A stretch of 64,000 nt of DNA, from the NCBI RefSeq assembly GCF_028285715.1, contig NZ_JANQOO010000035.1, positions 496,001 through 560,000 on the forward strand, given 5' to 3'. The position numbers and the translations under genes were made by a program. The notes under the pieces were generated by a model that saw nothing but the letters and a program-made list of their open reading frames with translations, was not told the DNA's origin and ran no database searches. This document shows positions 16,642 to 27,400 of this stretch, piece by piece; the first letter of the stretch is position 1, and every line of letters starts with the position of its first letter. This DNA is from Ulvibacterium sp. (GTDB lineage: Bacteria; Bacteroidota; Bacteroidia; Flavobacteriales; Flavobacteriaceae).

Positions 16642-16647
16642 CCTCCT
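16642..16647 (-). promoter_or_regulatory. Perfect Shine-Dalgarno site AGGAGG deciding a TTG start
   Basis: The minus strand reads AGGAGG, then TTTTG, then TTG at 16636-16634. Such a site is unusual in a group whose mRNAs generally lack Shine-Dalgarno sequences. The 5-base spacing supports TTG at 16636 as the start of the LuxR-type gene. Confidence 0.5.
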
Positions 16648-16780
16648 TTTACCTTTAAAATTATATAAATGTCATTGAAATGGATAAATACCTTAGTAGT
16701 GATTTCAAAAACACTACCAAAGTTGGAAGTAATAGTTCCGCAATCCCCTTACTTTTATACAAAACTTAAGTACCTATATT

Positions 16781-17446
16781 ATGGAAAGAGTATATGAAGG
16801 AAGAGTTCCCGAGGCAACAACTTTTGGAAGTTATGGATACGCTTGGCAACAACTTTGGCGCTATTTTTTATATTTCTTTTTAGTGACCTTGGTTGTAGCC
16901 TTGTTTGAAAGTCCCGTTTCGGTCGCCCATGATTCCGAGACGGATATCACACCAATCACGGTTATGTTACAAATTTTTGCAACGGCCTATTTCTTCCTAC
17001 TGTTTCCCGTTATCAACTATGGAGGTGATTTACTGTATTTACAGGGTATCCGGAACGAGAAAATGGAAATTGAAGTCTTGTTCCAGGGATTTAAAAACAA
17101 CTACTTCAATATTATTTTGGCGCATTTGTTGAAGTTTGCAATTATAGGGATAGGGTTTGTTTTCTTTATAATACCTGGGATTATTTTGGCTTGTAGACTT
17201 GCTTTTGTATCGCTTTTGGTCATGGACAAAAACATGGAACCCATTGCCGCTGTGGAAAAGAGCTGGGAAATGACCAAGGGACATGGCTGGAGGATTTTTG
17301 GTATGGGCCTTTTGGCGATTCCCATTTTCATAGGAGGTATCATTTGTTTCTTTGTAGGTGCCTTTATTGCCTATATGTGGATAGGGGCAGCCTTTACCGC
17401 CCTATACCATGCCATTGATCTTGAAGAGCAAAGGAAACTAGAATAG
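16781..17446 (+). CDS. Integral membrane protein of unknown function (YciC/DUF975-like)
   Basis: This is a 221-residue protein with about five membrane segments (residues 27-47, 62-82, 110-142 as a long hairpin, and 168-210). The pattern IIPGIILACRLAFVSLLVMDKNMEPIAAVEKSWEMTKGH is typical of YciC/DUF975-like proteins, whose role is unclear. The ATG is unambiguous. It is transcribed away from the LuxR-type membrane regulator, with 144 bases between them. No enzyme motif is seen. Confidence 0.7.
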   Translation: MERVYEGRVPEATTFGSYGYAWQQLWRYFLYFFLVTLVVALFESPVSVAHDSETDITPITVMLQIFATAYFFLLFPVINYGGDLLYLQGIRNEKMEIEVLFQGFKNNYFNIILAHLLKFAIIGIGFVFFIIPGIILACRLAFVSLLVMDKNMEPIAAVEKSWEMTKGHGWRIFGMGLLAIPIFIGGIICFFVGAFIAYMWIGAAFTALYHAIDLEEQRKLE

Positions 17447-17544
17447 TATTCCAATAAAGACAGGCCCGAAACTATTTAAAGGGTACCGCTATTGCATTTT
17501 GCCTTGAAAATTCAAAACCTGGGATTTTAGGAACTTTCGATGAG

Positions 17545-19476
17545 CTATAGTTTTTCAATCGAAACTTCCTTACCCTCAAAAAAGTATAACATCCTTTCGA
17601 TTTCGTCAATGATAAAAGTACCCCGTCCTCCATCTATTTTCTTTATAAGCTCTTCTTTTCCGGTATCGATTTGAAAGTTGATTATCCGTATTTCATCGTT
17701 GTCCGGAATCGTGATGATCATGGCATCATTGTTATTCCTGCTTTTCCGAATTCTTTTGAATACGTATTCCAAGTTGGAATCCAAGTCCAAGTCAAAATCG
17801 GTCAGGCCATCAATTCCTTGGGTATAGGAACGATAGGTTCCATAAATACCCGAGGCACCCCTGCCCAAGACACCTAAATCATTGGACACAATGGTACTTC
17901 TAAATGCCCTATTCGCTTGGGTAGGGGCAAAGAGCAATGTGGCCGATGTAATTTGTAGACCTCTTTTAAGCCAGTAAAAGGAGTCGCGAAAGGATCTACG
18001 CACAAAAGAACCGGATTTCACGGAAGGGTATTCTTTTTTGTAGACGAGTTTCCCCGAAAAATCGAAAAGGTAAAACTGATTGCCTAGATATAAGAAATAG
18101 GCTTTTGACCTAATTTTTAGTTTTGGAAATTCCCTTCCAAAATCAAAACTCTGTAGAGATTGTGGCGCTTTCCTATCCTTGTTGTTAAAAAGATAGAAGT
18201 TGTTTTCACTATACACCGGAAACTGCCCGTTTTTTGGATTGGACCATACGCGATGAAAGGGAATTTCCAGCTTTAAATTTCTATTGATAAAATCCGCATC
18301 GAATAGGGCGAGGTCCTCTTCCCATATTTTTCTTCCGGATTCGATTTCGATTCTGTTCGCACGCGAGGGTGTGATAAAAAGCGCAGAGGTATCATAATCA
18401 AAAATATGTACGGGATTTTCCGTATCGGTATATGTTATTTTTATGGGTTCGTCCCACGCCTTGCGGCCAAGATTATCGACTCGCGTCAACAGGTTTTCCT
18501 GTACCACCAAATAACCGTTTTTAGTCGGGACGATTTTTTTGATCAGGGGCAAGGGGTCCGACTTATCCCATTTTTTCTTGCCGTTTTGCGTGTTCACGAT
18601 GTCAAATCCCTTGGAGGTAATCACGACCAATTGATTCCCGTCCAAGTTCTTTTCTATGACGTTTCCAACAATCCGTACAGGTGGGCCCGACCATAGGCTA
18701 TCCATGTTTATGGGATTTAGGGCGTAAATTACCGTTTCCTGGTTAAGCCTTTTGCTATTGATGTTATTGGAGGAGATATAGAGCCGGTTTCCTTTTTCAT
18801 TAAGCAAAATACTGGTGACACCTTTTTTGTCATAAGTAATTTGGCCGGTTTTGGAATCAATTTTTAGGAGCTGACGATTCCTTAACCAAAAAATATCCTG
18901 ATTGGCATCTAAAAGGACTTTCTCCTCGTTTAAGAGCGCACCTTTAGTGCGTGTAAAAAAATCACTGACCACTTGGGTCTTCCATATTTTCTTCCCTGTC
19001 TTGAAATCGAACAGGCCGATCCCGAATCCCTCTTCGGTTTTACCATCTACCAAAACTGCTCCCTGCTCTAGCAATGGCAATGTATTGAAAACAGCTTGGA
19101 AGCCTTGTTCGCGGGAATTGAAAACGATTTTGCCATTGGTTACATCCACGATGGCCCGAGAGGTACCTTTTAAATTCAAGGCTTTGGACAGAATTTTGGA
19201 GTTGATCAGGGGTTTGTCCTCAAAAAACACATAAGGGGTAAAGGGAATTTCGGTATATCGGTCAAAATCCAACTTTCCAATGGCCTTGTTTTCCCAAATA
19301 ACCGCCCGTTTTTCAGGTCCTATTCCAAAAACAGATTCGGAAGTTTTGACCAAAACAATTCCTGTACTACTATTTAGGATGCTTTCGGTGACCTTATTTT
19401 CCAGTGCAATTTTTTGCTGGGCGATTGATGCAAAGGATATTAGTAAAATGAATGCAACTAGATTAATCCTGATCAT
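17545..19476 (-). CDS. Exported PQQ-type beta-propeller protein
   Basis: The protein has 643 residues with a signal peptide (LVAFILLISFASIAQQ). The body is a long run of beta-strand repeats with W and TGK signatures (FDFKTGKKIWKTQV, IDSKTGQITYDKKG, NTQNGKKKWDKSD, IESGRKIWEEDL), the pattern of PQQ-like propeller blades. In related proteins the repeats may be a binding scaffold without any cofactor; no catalytic Asp/Glu set of quinoprotein dehydrogenases is evident. It lies in the periplasm or at the outer membrane. It is transcribed alone, facing away from the antiporter gene. Confidence 0.78.
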   Translation of the reverse strand: MIRINLVAFILLISFASIAQQKIALENKVTESILNSSTGIVLVKTSESVFGIGPEKRAVIWENKAIGKLDFDRYTEIPFTPYVFFEDKPLINSKILSKALNLKGTSRAIVDVTNGKIVFNSREQGFQAVFNTLPLLEQGAVLVDGKTEEGFGIGLFDFKTGKKIWKTQVVSDFFTRTKGALLNEEKVLLDANQDIFWLRNRQLLKIDSKTGQITYDKKGVTSILLNEKGNRLYISSNNINSKRLNQETVIYALNPINMDSLWSGPPVRIVGNVIEKNLDGNQLVVITSKGFDIVNTQNGKKKWDKSDPLPLIKKIVPTKNGYLVVQENLLTRVDNLGRKAWDEPIKITYTDTENPVHIFDYDTSALFITPSRANRIEIESGRKIWEEDLALFDADFINRNLKLEIPFHRVWSNPKNGQFPVYSENNFYLFNNKDRKAPQSLQSFDFGREFPKLKIRSKAYFLYLGNQFYLFDFSGKLVYKKEYPSVKSGSFVRRSFRDSFYWLKRGLQITSATLLFAPTQANRAFRSTIVSNDLGVLGRGASGIYGTYRSYTQGIDGLTDFDLDLDSNLEYVFKRIRKSRNNNDAMIITIPDNDEIRIINFQIDTGKEELIKKIDGGRGTFIIDEIERMLYFFEGKEVSIEKL

Positions 19477-19731
19477 AAACGCACTTTATTCAATTTTAAG
19501 CTTATTTTTCATATTGTATTTTAGCTTGGTATGGTATGCGGCCATTTTTACCGGCCGCTCATCAATCCGGTGAAACAAGGTCGGTAATCCCCTGATTAGG
19601 CACAAAGTATTTCAAAACTATTGGTGTTAACATTTGCTAACCTTCGCAGGCCCTATTTTTTTTACGTTTACGCACCTTTCTTTTGATAAATTTAACATAT
19701 TTTTACGCGCAACCCAATATTCCTTTTTTGA

Positions 19732-20973
19732 ATGGATTATTTTGTGATTACAAGCGTCCTGGTATTCATGTCCGCCCTCTTTGGCTATATCAATGTTCGC
19801 TTTGTAAAATTGCCTAACACTATTGGGCTTACCGTTATTACAATTTTCTTTACCATCATCATTTTTTTGCTAAGCTATGTAGATGATACCCTGCTCAATG
19901 CCGAGCGTTTTATCATAACCCATATCGACTTTAAGACCGTATTGCTTGATATTATGCTAAGTTTCTTACTGTTCGCCGGAGCTTTGCATACCGATTTACA
20001 AAAACTAAAGGAACAACGTTGGCCCGTATTGGCCTTCGCCACCTTCGGGGTATTGGTATCTACCTTTTTGATCGGTGGATCGGTCTATTTTGTACTCATG
20101 GCCATAGACCTCCCGGTGAAATTCATTTATTGTCTGTTGTTTGGGGCGTTGATTTCCCCAACGGACCCTATTGCGGTACTCGGTATCTTAAAAAAAGCCG
20201 GAGCCCCTAAAAAACTGGAAATCAAGATAGTTGGGGAATCTTTATTCAATGATGGGGTAGGCGTAGTTATTTTCTTGACAATTTTTGGACTGGCAAGTGG
20301 TTCGGGGAACGGTTTTTCCATAAATGAGGTCCTGGAACTGTTTGTTGTTGAGGTTTTTGGTGGGCTCCTCCTAGGTGCCTTGTTCGGTTGGCTTACCTAC
20401 AGGCTTATGCGAAGTATAGATGATTACAATATTGAGGTAATCCTTACCCTGGCCGCCGTTATGACCGGGACGGTATTGGCACAATATCTCCATGTTTCCG
20501 CTCCTTTGGCCATGGTAGTGGCCGGTCTGATCATTGGAGGTGATAAGACCAGGGAATCGGCCATGTCCGAGTTAACGGAGGAATATGTGGACAAGTTTTG
20601 GGAGCTTATCGACATTTTGCTCAATACCATATTGTTTGTCCTTATTGGGATGGAGATTCTGGTACTGGATTTGGAAACGAAATATATCATAGCAGGACTT
20701 TTGGTTATCCCCATAGGGTTGATCTGTCGCTATCTATCCCTTATTTTACCGGTTCAACTGTTCGCAAAAAAACTGGATTTTGTACCAAATACCAACTTGA
20801 TCATGACATGGGGAGGACTTAGGGGTGCCATTTCCATAGCCTTGGCCTTGGGTTTAACGGATGCCATGGAACGAGATCTCTTCCTGGTAGTGACCTATAT
20901 TGTGGTCATTTTCTCAATCGTTGTACAGGGGCTTACGGTGGAGAAACTGATAAAGAAGCTGAAATTAAAATAA
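19732..20973 (+). CDS. Na+/H+ antiporter, CPA1 (NhaP) family
   Basis: The product is an inner-membrane cation:proton antiporter of 413 residues with about 12 membrane segments. Family motifs are DIMLSFLLFAGALH, GALISPTDPIAVLGILKKAGAP and GESLFNDGVGVVIF; the FNDG and PTDP Asp residues carry the ion-binding and transport function. WGGLRGAISIALALGL sits near the C-terminus. No large cytoplasmic regulatory tail is present, so this is the short NhaP form. It probably helps remove sodium and control pH, fitting a marine lifestyle. Confidence 0.93.
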   Translation: MDYFVITSVLVFMSALFGYINVRFVKLPNTIGLTVITIFFTIIIFLLSYVDDTLLNAERFIITHIDFKTVLLDIMLSFLLFAGALHTDLQKLKEQRWPVLAFATFGVLVSTFLIGGSVYFVLMAIDLPVKFIYCLLFGALISPTDPIAVLGILKKAGAPKKLEIKIVGESLFNDGVGVVIFLTIFGLASGSGNGFSINEVLELFVVEVFGGLLLGALFGWLTYRLMRSIDDYNIEVILTLAAVMTGTVLAQYLHVSAPLAMVVAGLIIGGDKTRESAMSELTEEYVDKFWELIDILLNTILFVLIGMEILVLDLETKYIIAGLLVIPIGLICRYLSLILPVQLFAKKLDFVPNTNLIMTWGGLRGAISIALALGLTDAMERDLFLVVTYIVVIFSIVVQGLTVEKLIKKLKLK

Positions 20974-20982
20974 TATCAACCC

Positions 20983-20990
20983 TACTTTTG
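20983..20990 (+). promoter_or_regulatory. Promoter -7 element (TACTTTTG) of the efflux operon
   Basis: TACTTTTG matches TAnnTTTG, 21 bases before the ATG of the TolC-like gene and just after the antiporter stop codon. It would start a separate transcript for the four-gene efflux operon. No clear -33 element was seen. Confidence 0.45.
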
Positions 20991-21011
20991 TACGGTTAAA
21001 GCATTGAGATT

Positions 21012-23339
21012 ATGGGAAAACATTTGGTTTTTATTTTGTTTTTGATCGGCTTTTGCTGCTGGTCCCAGACTAAGAAAACCTATACTATAGGAATGCTGGT
21101 AGATGTAAGTACTTCTGAGACCGAAGTATTATTGCAACGATTAAAGAATGAAGTGGGCGCCGTTGTAGGCGAGGATGCGGATATTGTCTTTCCGATGGAA
21201 TACCAATTGGTGCACAATTACGATGTAGAACTCGCCCGTAAGAATTACCAGAGTTTACTGAATAGTGAGGTAGATATCATCATTGCCTTTGGGTCGGCAA
21301 TCAATATTGTAATTCAAGGTCAGACAAGTCATGCCAAACCTACCATCCTTTTTGGTTCCGTTGATGCGGATATGACAACCATCAATTTGAAAAACAATAC
21401 CTCAGGGATTGAAAATTTGACTTATCTGATGGGCGTTCAGTCTTTTGAAGAAGATTTAAAAACCCTAAAGGAATTAACGGATTTTACCCATGTAGGTTTC
21501 GCTATAGAGGCAGGAATAGCTTCTGTATTGCCCTTGGATGAGACCGTTGGCGATATTTTAGAAGGAAGCGGAACCGATTATACCATTATTCCCTTTACGA
21601 GTGTGGAAGATATTGTTTCCAAAATGGACAATCTGGATGCACTTTATTTGGCTGGAGGATTTTTTCTTCTGGATGAGCAAATAAAAATGCTTAGTGACGT
21701 ATTGATAGAAAAGGGTATTCCTTCATTTACCGGAACCGGTCCCAGGGATGTGGAACTTGGCCTTATGGGCACCAATAATAGCGATGATAATATAAATCAG
21801 TTCTTTAGGCGCATTGCCTTGACCATTGAGGCTTATGTAAATGGAAACCCTTTATCCGAGCAGAACGTCTTCATCGATTTTGAGCAGCGGTTGACCGCAA
21901 ACTTTAATACGATGCAAAAACTGGGAATACCGATTCGATATAGCCTTATAGCACAAACCGATTTTGTGGGGGAGTTCCAAAACCCCTTGTCCCAAAAAAC
22001 ATATTCGTTACTGGATATCCTCAATGAGAATTTTGAACGAAACCTATCCCTACAATCCCAACAAAAGGACGTAGAACTGAGCCAGCAGGATGTAAAAACA
22101 GCAAGGAGCAATTATTATCCGGATATTACCGCCAATGCATCATTTACCAATGTAGATGAAAGTGTGGCTTTTGCACCACTTTCCCCGGAATTCTCCACGG
22201 ATGGAAATATACAATTGACGCAAACCATCTATTCGGAGGCCGCCAATGCGAATATTACCGTTCAAAAGAATCTTCAAAAAGCGCAGGAAGCTAATTTTAG
22301 TGCAGCTCAGCTCGATGCCGTATTGGAAGCCTCCAATTTGTATTTCAACGCTTTGGTGAGCAAGGTAAATGTAAAGATTCAGAATCAGAATCTACAATTG
22401 ACCAAGGAGAATCTAAAAATTGCCAAGCAGAATTATGAAGCTGGCCAATCCGGTAAATCGGACATGTTGCGTTTTCAAAGCCAAATGGCGCAGAATACAC
22501 AAACTATGATAGAAGCAGTGAACCAATTGGGTCAGGCTTATATAAGTATTAATCAATTGTTGAACAACCCAATAGATTTTGAGTTGGAAGTAGAAGATGC
22601 CGAATTGGGTAAAGGGGTTTTCGCAGAGTACAATTATACACAGCTCTCAGAAATATTGGATAACCCTTTGTTGAAAGATCCATTTGTTGCTTTTTTGATC
22701 GATGAGGCTAAAAACAATTCCCCGGAATTGGTATCCTTGGACCATAACTTAAAGGCGGTTGAGCGCAATTTTCGGTTGAACTCGTTCGGACGTTTAGTTC
22801 CAACAGTGGCCCTGCAGGGCAATTACAATCAAAACTTTAATCAATGGGGTGTAGGGAGTACGGACCTTGATCCGGCCAATAATTATAATGTGGGAGTCAA
22901 TATATCGTTGCCTATTTTCAATCAGTTCCGCAACAATATCAATAAGCAGACCGCCAAAATACAACAGGACCAGTTAGAAATTAACATACAAAACACGGAA
23001 CTGGCTATTGAGAGCAATGTGAGTTCTGGGGTTTTGAACTTATTCAACCAAATTTCAAACATACGACTCTCTGAAGTATCCGTAAATGCGGCAAAAGAAG
23101 CTGTGGAACTTGTACAAACCTCGTATTCGGAAGGTGCAGTCAGTATTATTCAGTTAATCGATGCACAAAACAATTATTTGCAGGCCCAATTGGCACAGGC
23201 CAGTGCCACTTATAACTTTTTATTGACTGCAATTCAATTGGAACGTTTTATGGGCTACAACTTTTTATTGCATACCGAAGAGGAGAATAACGCCTTTAGA
23301 CAACGGTTTACGGAATTTCTGGACGCCAATTTTGATTAA
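21012..23339 (+). CDS. TolC-like outer-membrane efflux protein fused to a substrate-binding domain
   Basis: The 775-residue protein is much longer than a usual TolC (about 450). After a signal peptide (residues 1-19), residues 22-320 read as a periplasmic binding domain of the ABC_sub_bind type (YTIGMLVDVSTSE, IIIAFGSAINIVIQ, PTILFGSVDAD, GIPSFTGTGPRDVELG). Residues 330-760 form a complete outer-membrane efflux domain with two coiled-coil helical repeats (YFNALVSKVNVKIQNQNLQ, and near the end SEGAVSIIQLIDAQNNYLQAQ). It should be the outer-membrane exit duct of the adjacent adaptor and RND pump. The binding domain may sense or gather the substrate; that part is inference. Confidence 0.9.
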   Translation: MGKHLVFILFLIGFCCWSQTKKTYTIGMLVDVSTSETEVLLQRLKNEVGAVVGEDADIVFPMEYQLVHNYDVELARKNYQSLLNSEVDIIIAFGSAINIVIQGQTSHAKPTILFGSVDADMTTINLKNNTSGIENLTYLMGVQSFEEDLKTLKELTDFTHVGFAIEAGIASVLPLDETVGDILEGSGTDYTIIPFTSVEDIVSKMDNLDALYLAGGFFLLDEQIKMLSDVLIEKGIPSFTGTGPRDVELGLMGTNNSDDNINQFFRRIALTIEAYVNGNPLSEQNVFIDFEQRLTANFNTMQKLGIPIRYSLIAQTDFVGEFQNPLSQKTYSLLDILNENFERNLSLQSQQKDVELSQQDVKTARSNYYPDITANASFTNVDESVAFAPLSPEFSTDGNIQLTQTIYSEAANANITVQKNLQKAQEANFSAAQLDAVLEASNLYFNALVSKVNVKIQNQNLQLTKENLKIAKQNYEAGQSGKSDMLRFQSQMAQNTQTMIEAVNQLGQAYISINQLLNNPIDFELEVEDAELGKGVFAEYNYTQLSEILDNPLLKDPFVAFLIDEAKNNSPELVSLDHNLKAVERNFRLNSFGRLVPTVALQGNYNQNFNQWGVGSTDLDPANNYNVGVNISLPIFNQFRNNINKQTAKIQQDQLEINIQNTELAIESNVSSGVLNLFNQISNIRLSEVSVNAAKEAVELVQTSYSEGAVSIIQLIDAQNNYLQAQLAQASATYNFLLTAIQLERFMGYNFLLHTEEENNAFRQRFTEFLDANFD

Positions 23340-23362
23340 TATTAAAGCCATATACAAAAGAT

Positions 23363-24454
23363 ATGATACGATACCTACCATTTAGAAAAATAACTGTTTT
23401 GACCGCGCTTCTGGGGGTAGTGGCCTGTGGGGGCGAAAAACAGGTAAAGGAAGAATTCGTAAGACCCGTGGAATATGTGGAGGTTTCCTATGACAACGGG
23501 GGTAAGGAACGGACTTTTAGTGGTACCGCTAGAACGGAAAAGATCATTAATCTGAGTTTTAGGAACACAGGCATTTTAATGCAGTTGGACATACGATTGG
23601 GCCAATCCGTTAAAAAGGGACAATTGTTGGGAAAATTGGATAATGTGGAATCCCGGCTGAATTATGAGCGATCCGTTTCTGACCTGAATAGTGCCGAATC
23701 CCAGATGAACACGGCTAAACTTTCCCTGGATCGGTTCCGGGTCCTATATGAAAAGGGAAGCGCCTCATTGACCGATTTTGAATCGGCCAAGAACTCCTAC
23801 AAAACGGCACAGCAAAGTTATGAGTCTGCCAAGAGAAGTGTTTCCATACAACAGGAGCAGGTGAATTATGGCTATTTATATGCGCCAGAGGACGGTGTAA
23901 TCACTTCGGTGACTGCTGAAGTCGACGAGAATATAAGCCCGGGGCAAACCATTGCCGTCTTGAATGCAGGAACCGAGATGGAAATAGCATTGGGTCTTCC
24001 GGAAAGCATTATCAATGAGGTACACTTGGAGATGCCTGTTCGTATTACCTTGCCTTCGGTTGCCGAAAAGACGTTTATGGGCAAGGTAACAGAACTTTCC
24101 CCGGCAGTGGACACCAATACGGCCACGTACCCCACTCGCATAAAGTTGGACGAGGCTACCGAGGAAATCAAAACCGGTATGGCCGCCAGTGTCACTTTTG
24201 AGTTGGATGAGAATAAAAACGAGGGCAACGCACTTCGTATTCCGGCACATGCCGTTGGAGAGGATAGTTCCGGAAGGTTTGTGTATGTTATAGTGGAGGA
24301 AGGCGAAAAATCCGTTGTCAAGAAAAATCCGATAAAAGTAGGCAGTTTAAATTCCGATGGATTTGAGGTCGTGCAAGGGCTTAAAGTTGGGCAAAGGATT
24401 GCCACCGCAGGGCTACAGACCTTATTGGACGGCCAGCATGTTTCTTTACAATAA
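23363..24454 (+). CDS. RND efflux periplasmic adaptor (membrane fusion) lipoprotein
   Basis: This adaptor of 363 residues connects the RND pump to the TolC-like protein. A lipobox (GVVACG, Cys at about 20) anchors it in the inner membrane. The biotinyl-lipoyl halves are seen in IRLGQSVKKGQLLGKLDN and YLYAPEDGVITSVTAEVDENISPGQTI. They are separated by an alpha-helical hairpin at about 95-160, and a beta-barrel and membrane-proximal domain follow. It lies 23 bases after the TolC-like gene and 28 before the pump gene, a normal efflux operon order. Confidence 0.93.
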   Translation: MIRYLPFRKITVLTALLGVVACGGEKQVKEEFVRPVEYVEVSYDNGGKERTFSGTARTEKIINLSFRNTGILMQLDIRLGQSVKKGQLLGKLDNVESRLNYERSVSDLNSAESQMNTAKLSLDRFRVLYEKGSASLTDFESAKNSYKTAQQSYESAKRSVSIQQEQVNYGYLYAPEDGVITSVTAEVDENISPGQTIAVLNAGTEMEIALGLPESIINEVHLEMPVRITLPSVAEKTFMGKVTELSPAVDTNTATYPTRIKLDEATEEIKTGMAASVTFELDENKNEGNALRIPAHAVGEDSSGRFVYVIVEEGEKSVVKKNPIKVGSLNSDGFEVVQGLKVGQRIATAGLQTLLDGQHVSLQ

Positions 24455-24482
24455 TATCCTAAGGGCCTAAAAAGAAAAGCCG

Positions 24483-27400
24483 ATGAACCTTACCCAATTT
24501 TCGATAAATAAAAACAGGATTACGTTTACCATTCTGGGTACCATTATGTTGCTGGGTATAACCCTATATCAATCATTACCTAGGGATAGTATGCCACCAT
24601 ATACGGTAAGGGTGGCAACGGTAGTCTCTTTTTTTCCAGGAGCCAGTCCGGAACGTGTAGAGCTTTTGGTTACCGACAAGATAGAAAAGGTGGCCCAAGA
24701 ACTACCGGAACTAAAAGAAGTGGCGAGCACCTCCAGAACTGAACTTTCGGTGGTTTCGGTAACCTTAAAGGATGAGGTTGCCCCGGAGGACATGCAAGCT
24801 GTTTGGGACCGCCTAAGAAGAAAATTGAACGCTATTGAAGGCTTGCCTCAAGGTGTAAAGCCCGATTTAAAGGATGATGGTGTAGGCGAAGTATATGGTA
24901 TTGTGGTTGGGATGACCTCCGATGGCTTTTCCTATTCCCAAATGAAGGAATATGTGGATGATATCAAGGACGATTTGATAAAGCTTCCCGATGCGGCAAA
25001 AGTAGAGATAGGAGGGGAACAGGAAGAACGAATTTTTGTGGAGTTTGATAATGCCCAATTAAAGGAGTATAACCTGTCCTCCAGTAAATTGCAGAATATC
25101 ATTGCTTCGACGAATATTTTAAGCAGTGGTGGGCAAATCAACCTTAATGATGAGCGTATCATTTTGGAGCCTACGGGAAATTTCAACTCTTTGGAGGATA
25201 TCAAGGAAACCTTGATCCCAGTGGGGGCCAACGGCACCCAACTATTGCCTTTGGGGGATATTACCAAGATTACCCAGTCCTATATTGATCCGCCTACACA
25301 AAAGGTACGTGTCAATGGAAAGGATGCCATATCCTTGCATGTAAGCCTTAAGGATGGCTCCAATGTTATCCAGTTGGGGGAGGACATGGACAGGATTTTG
25401 ACGAAATGGCGGCAAAAATTGCCAGTAGGTCTGGAGCTTACTCGACTCTCCTCTTTGGATACCTATATCGATGCAAAAATCAGTGACTTTGTGGTTAATC
25501 TAATGCAGTCCATCAGCATTGTATTGATAGTCATGTTGGTGTTCTTGGGGTTACGATCGGGGACCATTATAGCAAGCCTAATCCCTATAGTTGTTGTGAT
25601 GACGCTTATGCTTATGGGTGTTATCGGTATGGGCCTGAATCAGGTGACCCTCGCAGCTTTGATCATGGCATTGGGTATGATGGTGGATAATGCCATAGTG
25701 GTGGCCGAGACCATAATGGTAAAGTTGGAGCAGGGGGTACCCAAAAAACAAGCGGCGATCGATGCCTGTTCAGAACTGTTTACTCCGTTATTGATTTCAA
25801 CATTGACCACCTCGGCGGCGTTTCTGTCATTTTACTTGGCCGAATCAACCATGGGTGATATTGTAGGCCCCATTTTTGTTGTGATTTCCATGGCGCTATT
25901 ATCCTCCTGGATCATTGCACTTACCGTAATCACTTTGTTTTGTTATCTCTTTTTAAAAATAACTCCAAAATCCGAGAGAAAGGAAAGTTTTATAGACCGC
26001 ACTATAAATATTCTCAAAGGATATTATAAAAATCTAATTCTAAAGGCCCTTGCCCATAAATGGATTGTGCTGATAGGAATTTTTGTGGCCTTTTTCCTTT
26101 CCCTTTATGGTTTTACCAAAATTGCCTTTGTCTTTTTCCCAGATAGCGATAGGAATATGATTACGGTTGATATCAATTTACCCTTGGGCACAAAAATCGA
26201 GACAACCTCGGATGTGGTTTTGGAAATTGAAAAATTCATTTCCGATTCGTTACAGGTAAACGAAAATAGACCGGATGGTATCGTAGATTGGTCCTCGTAT
26301 ATTGGAGAGGGTCCCGAATCCTATGATTTAGGCTATTCACCGGACGAAGCCAATTCAAGTTACGCCCATTTATTGGTAAACACATCCAGTTTTGTCTTTA
26401 ACAATGCCATGGTGGAGAAATTGGACAAGTATTGTTTTGAGCATTTTCCCAATGCCGATATTAAGGTAGGTCTATTAGGCTCCGGCGGCGGTGGGGTGCC
26501 CATAGAAGTGAAGGTGTCCGGTCCTGATCCGGATGTTCTAGCAAATATCGCGAATTCCGTGAAGGGAAGGCTAACGGAAATAAACGGTACAAAGAACGTA
26601 AAGGATGATTGGGGCCCAAAAAGTAAAAAATTTGTAATAGACATTGACCAGAATCGTGCACAGACGGCTGGGGTATCTAACCAGGATATTGCCACTTCGC
26701 TTCAGACCGTCCTGGATGGATTTCAAACCGGGGAGTATCGGGAAGACGATAAATCCATACCCATTGTTATGCGAAGTGAGGCCAGTCAACAACAGACATT
26801 GGAATCCCTGGAAACCTTGAATGTATATTCCCAATCCACCGGAAAAAGTATACCATTGCTTCAGGTGGCCAGTATTGTGCCCCAATGGCAATATAGCAAG
26901 ATCAAACGATTGGACATTTATAGGACCGTAATTGTATCCAGTGAACTTCGGGAAGATGCCAATGCCTCTGCCATAACCAATGAAATTAGGCCTTGGCTGG
27001 ACGAGCAAAAAACTACTTGGGGTGAGGATTACGGTTATGAATTTGGGGGTGATGCGGAGAACACCGCTGAAAACATGGGTGCCGTAATTCGATATCTACC
27101 GCTTTCCGGATTCATAATTCTTTTGTTATTGATCATTCAATTCAATTCGTTTCGAAAGATGACTATGGTTTGTTTAACGATACCTTTGGCGATAATAGGT
27201 GTGGTTATTGGATTATTGGTTTTTCAGGAACCTTTCGGTTTTATGCCTTTCCTTGGTGTTATTTCATTGGCGGGAATAGTAATCAACAATGCTATTGTGC
27301 TTATTGATCGTATGGAAATTGAACAGAACATTCTTAAAAGAAATGAGAAGGATGCTGTGATAACGGCATGCCTTCAGCGATTTAGACCTATCCTTTTAGC

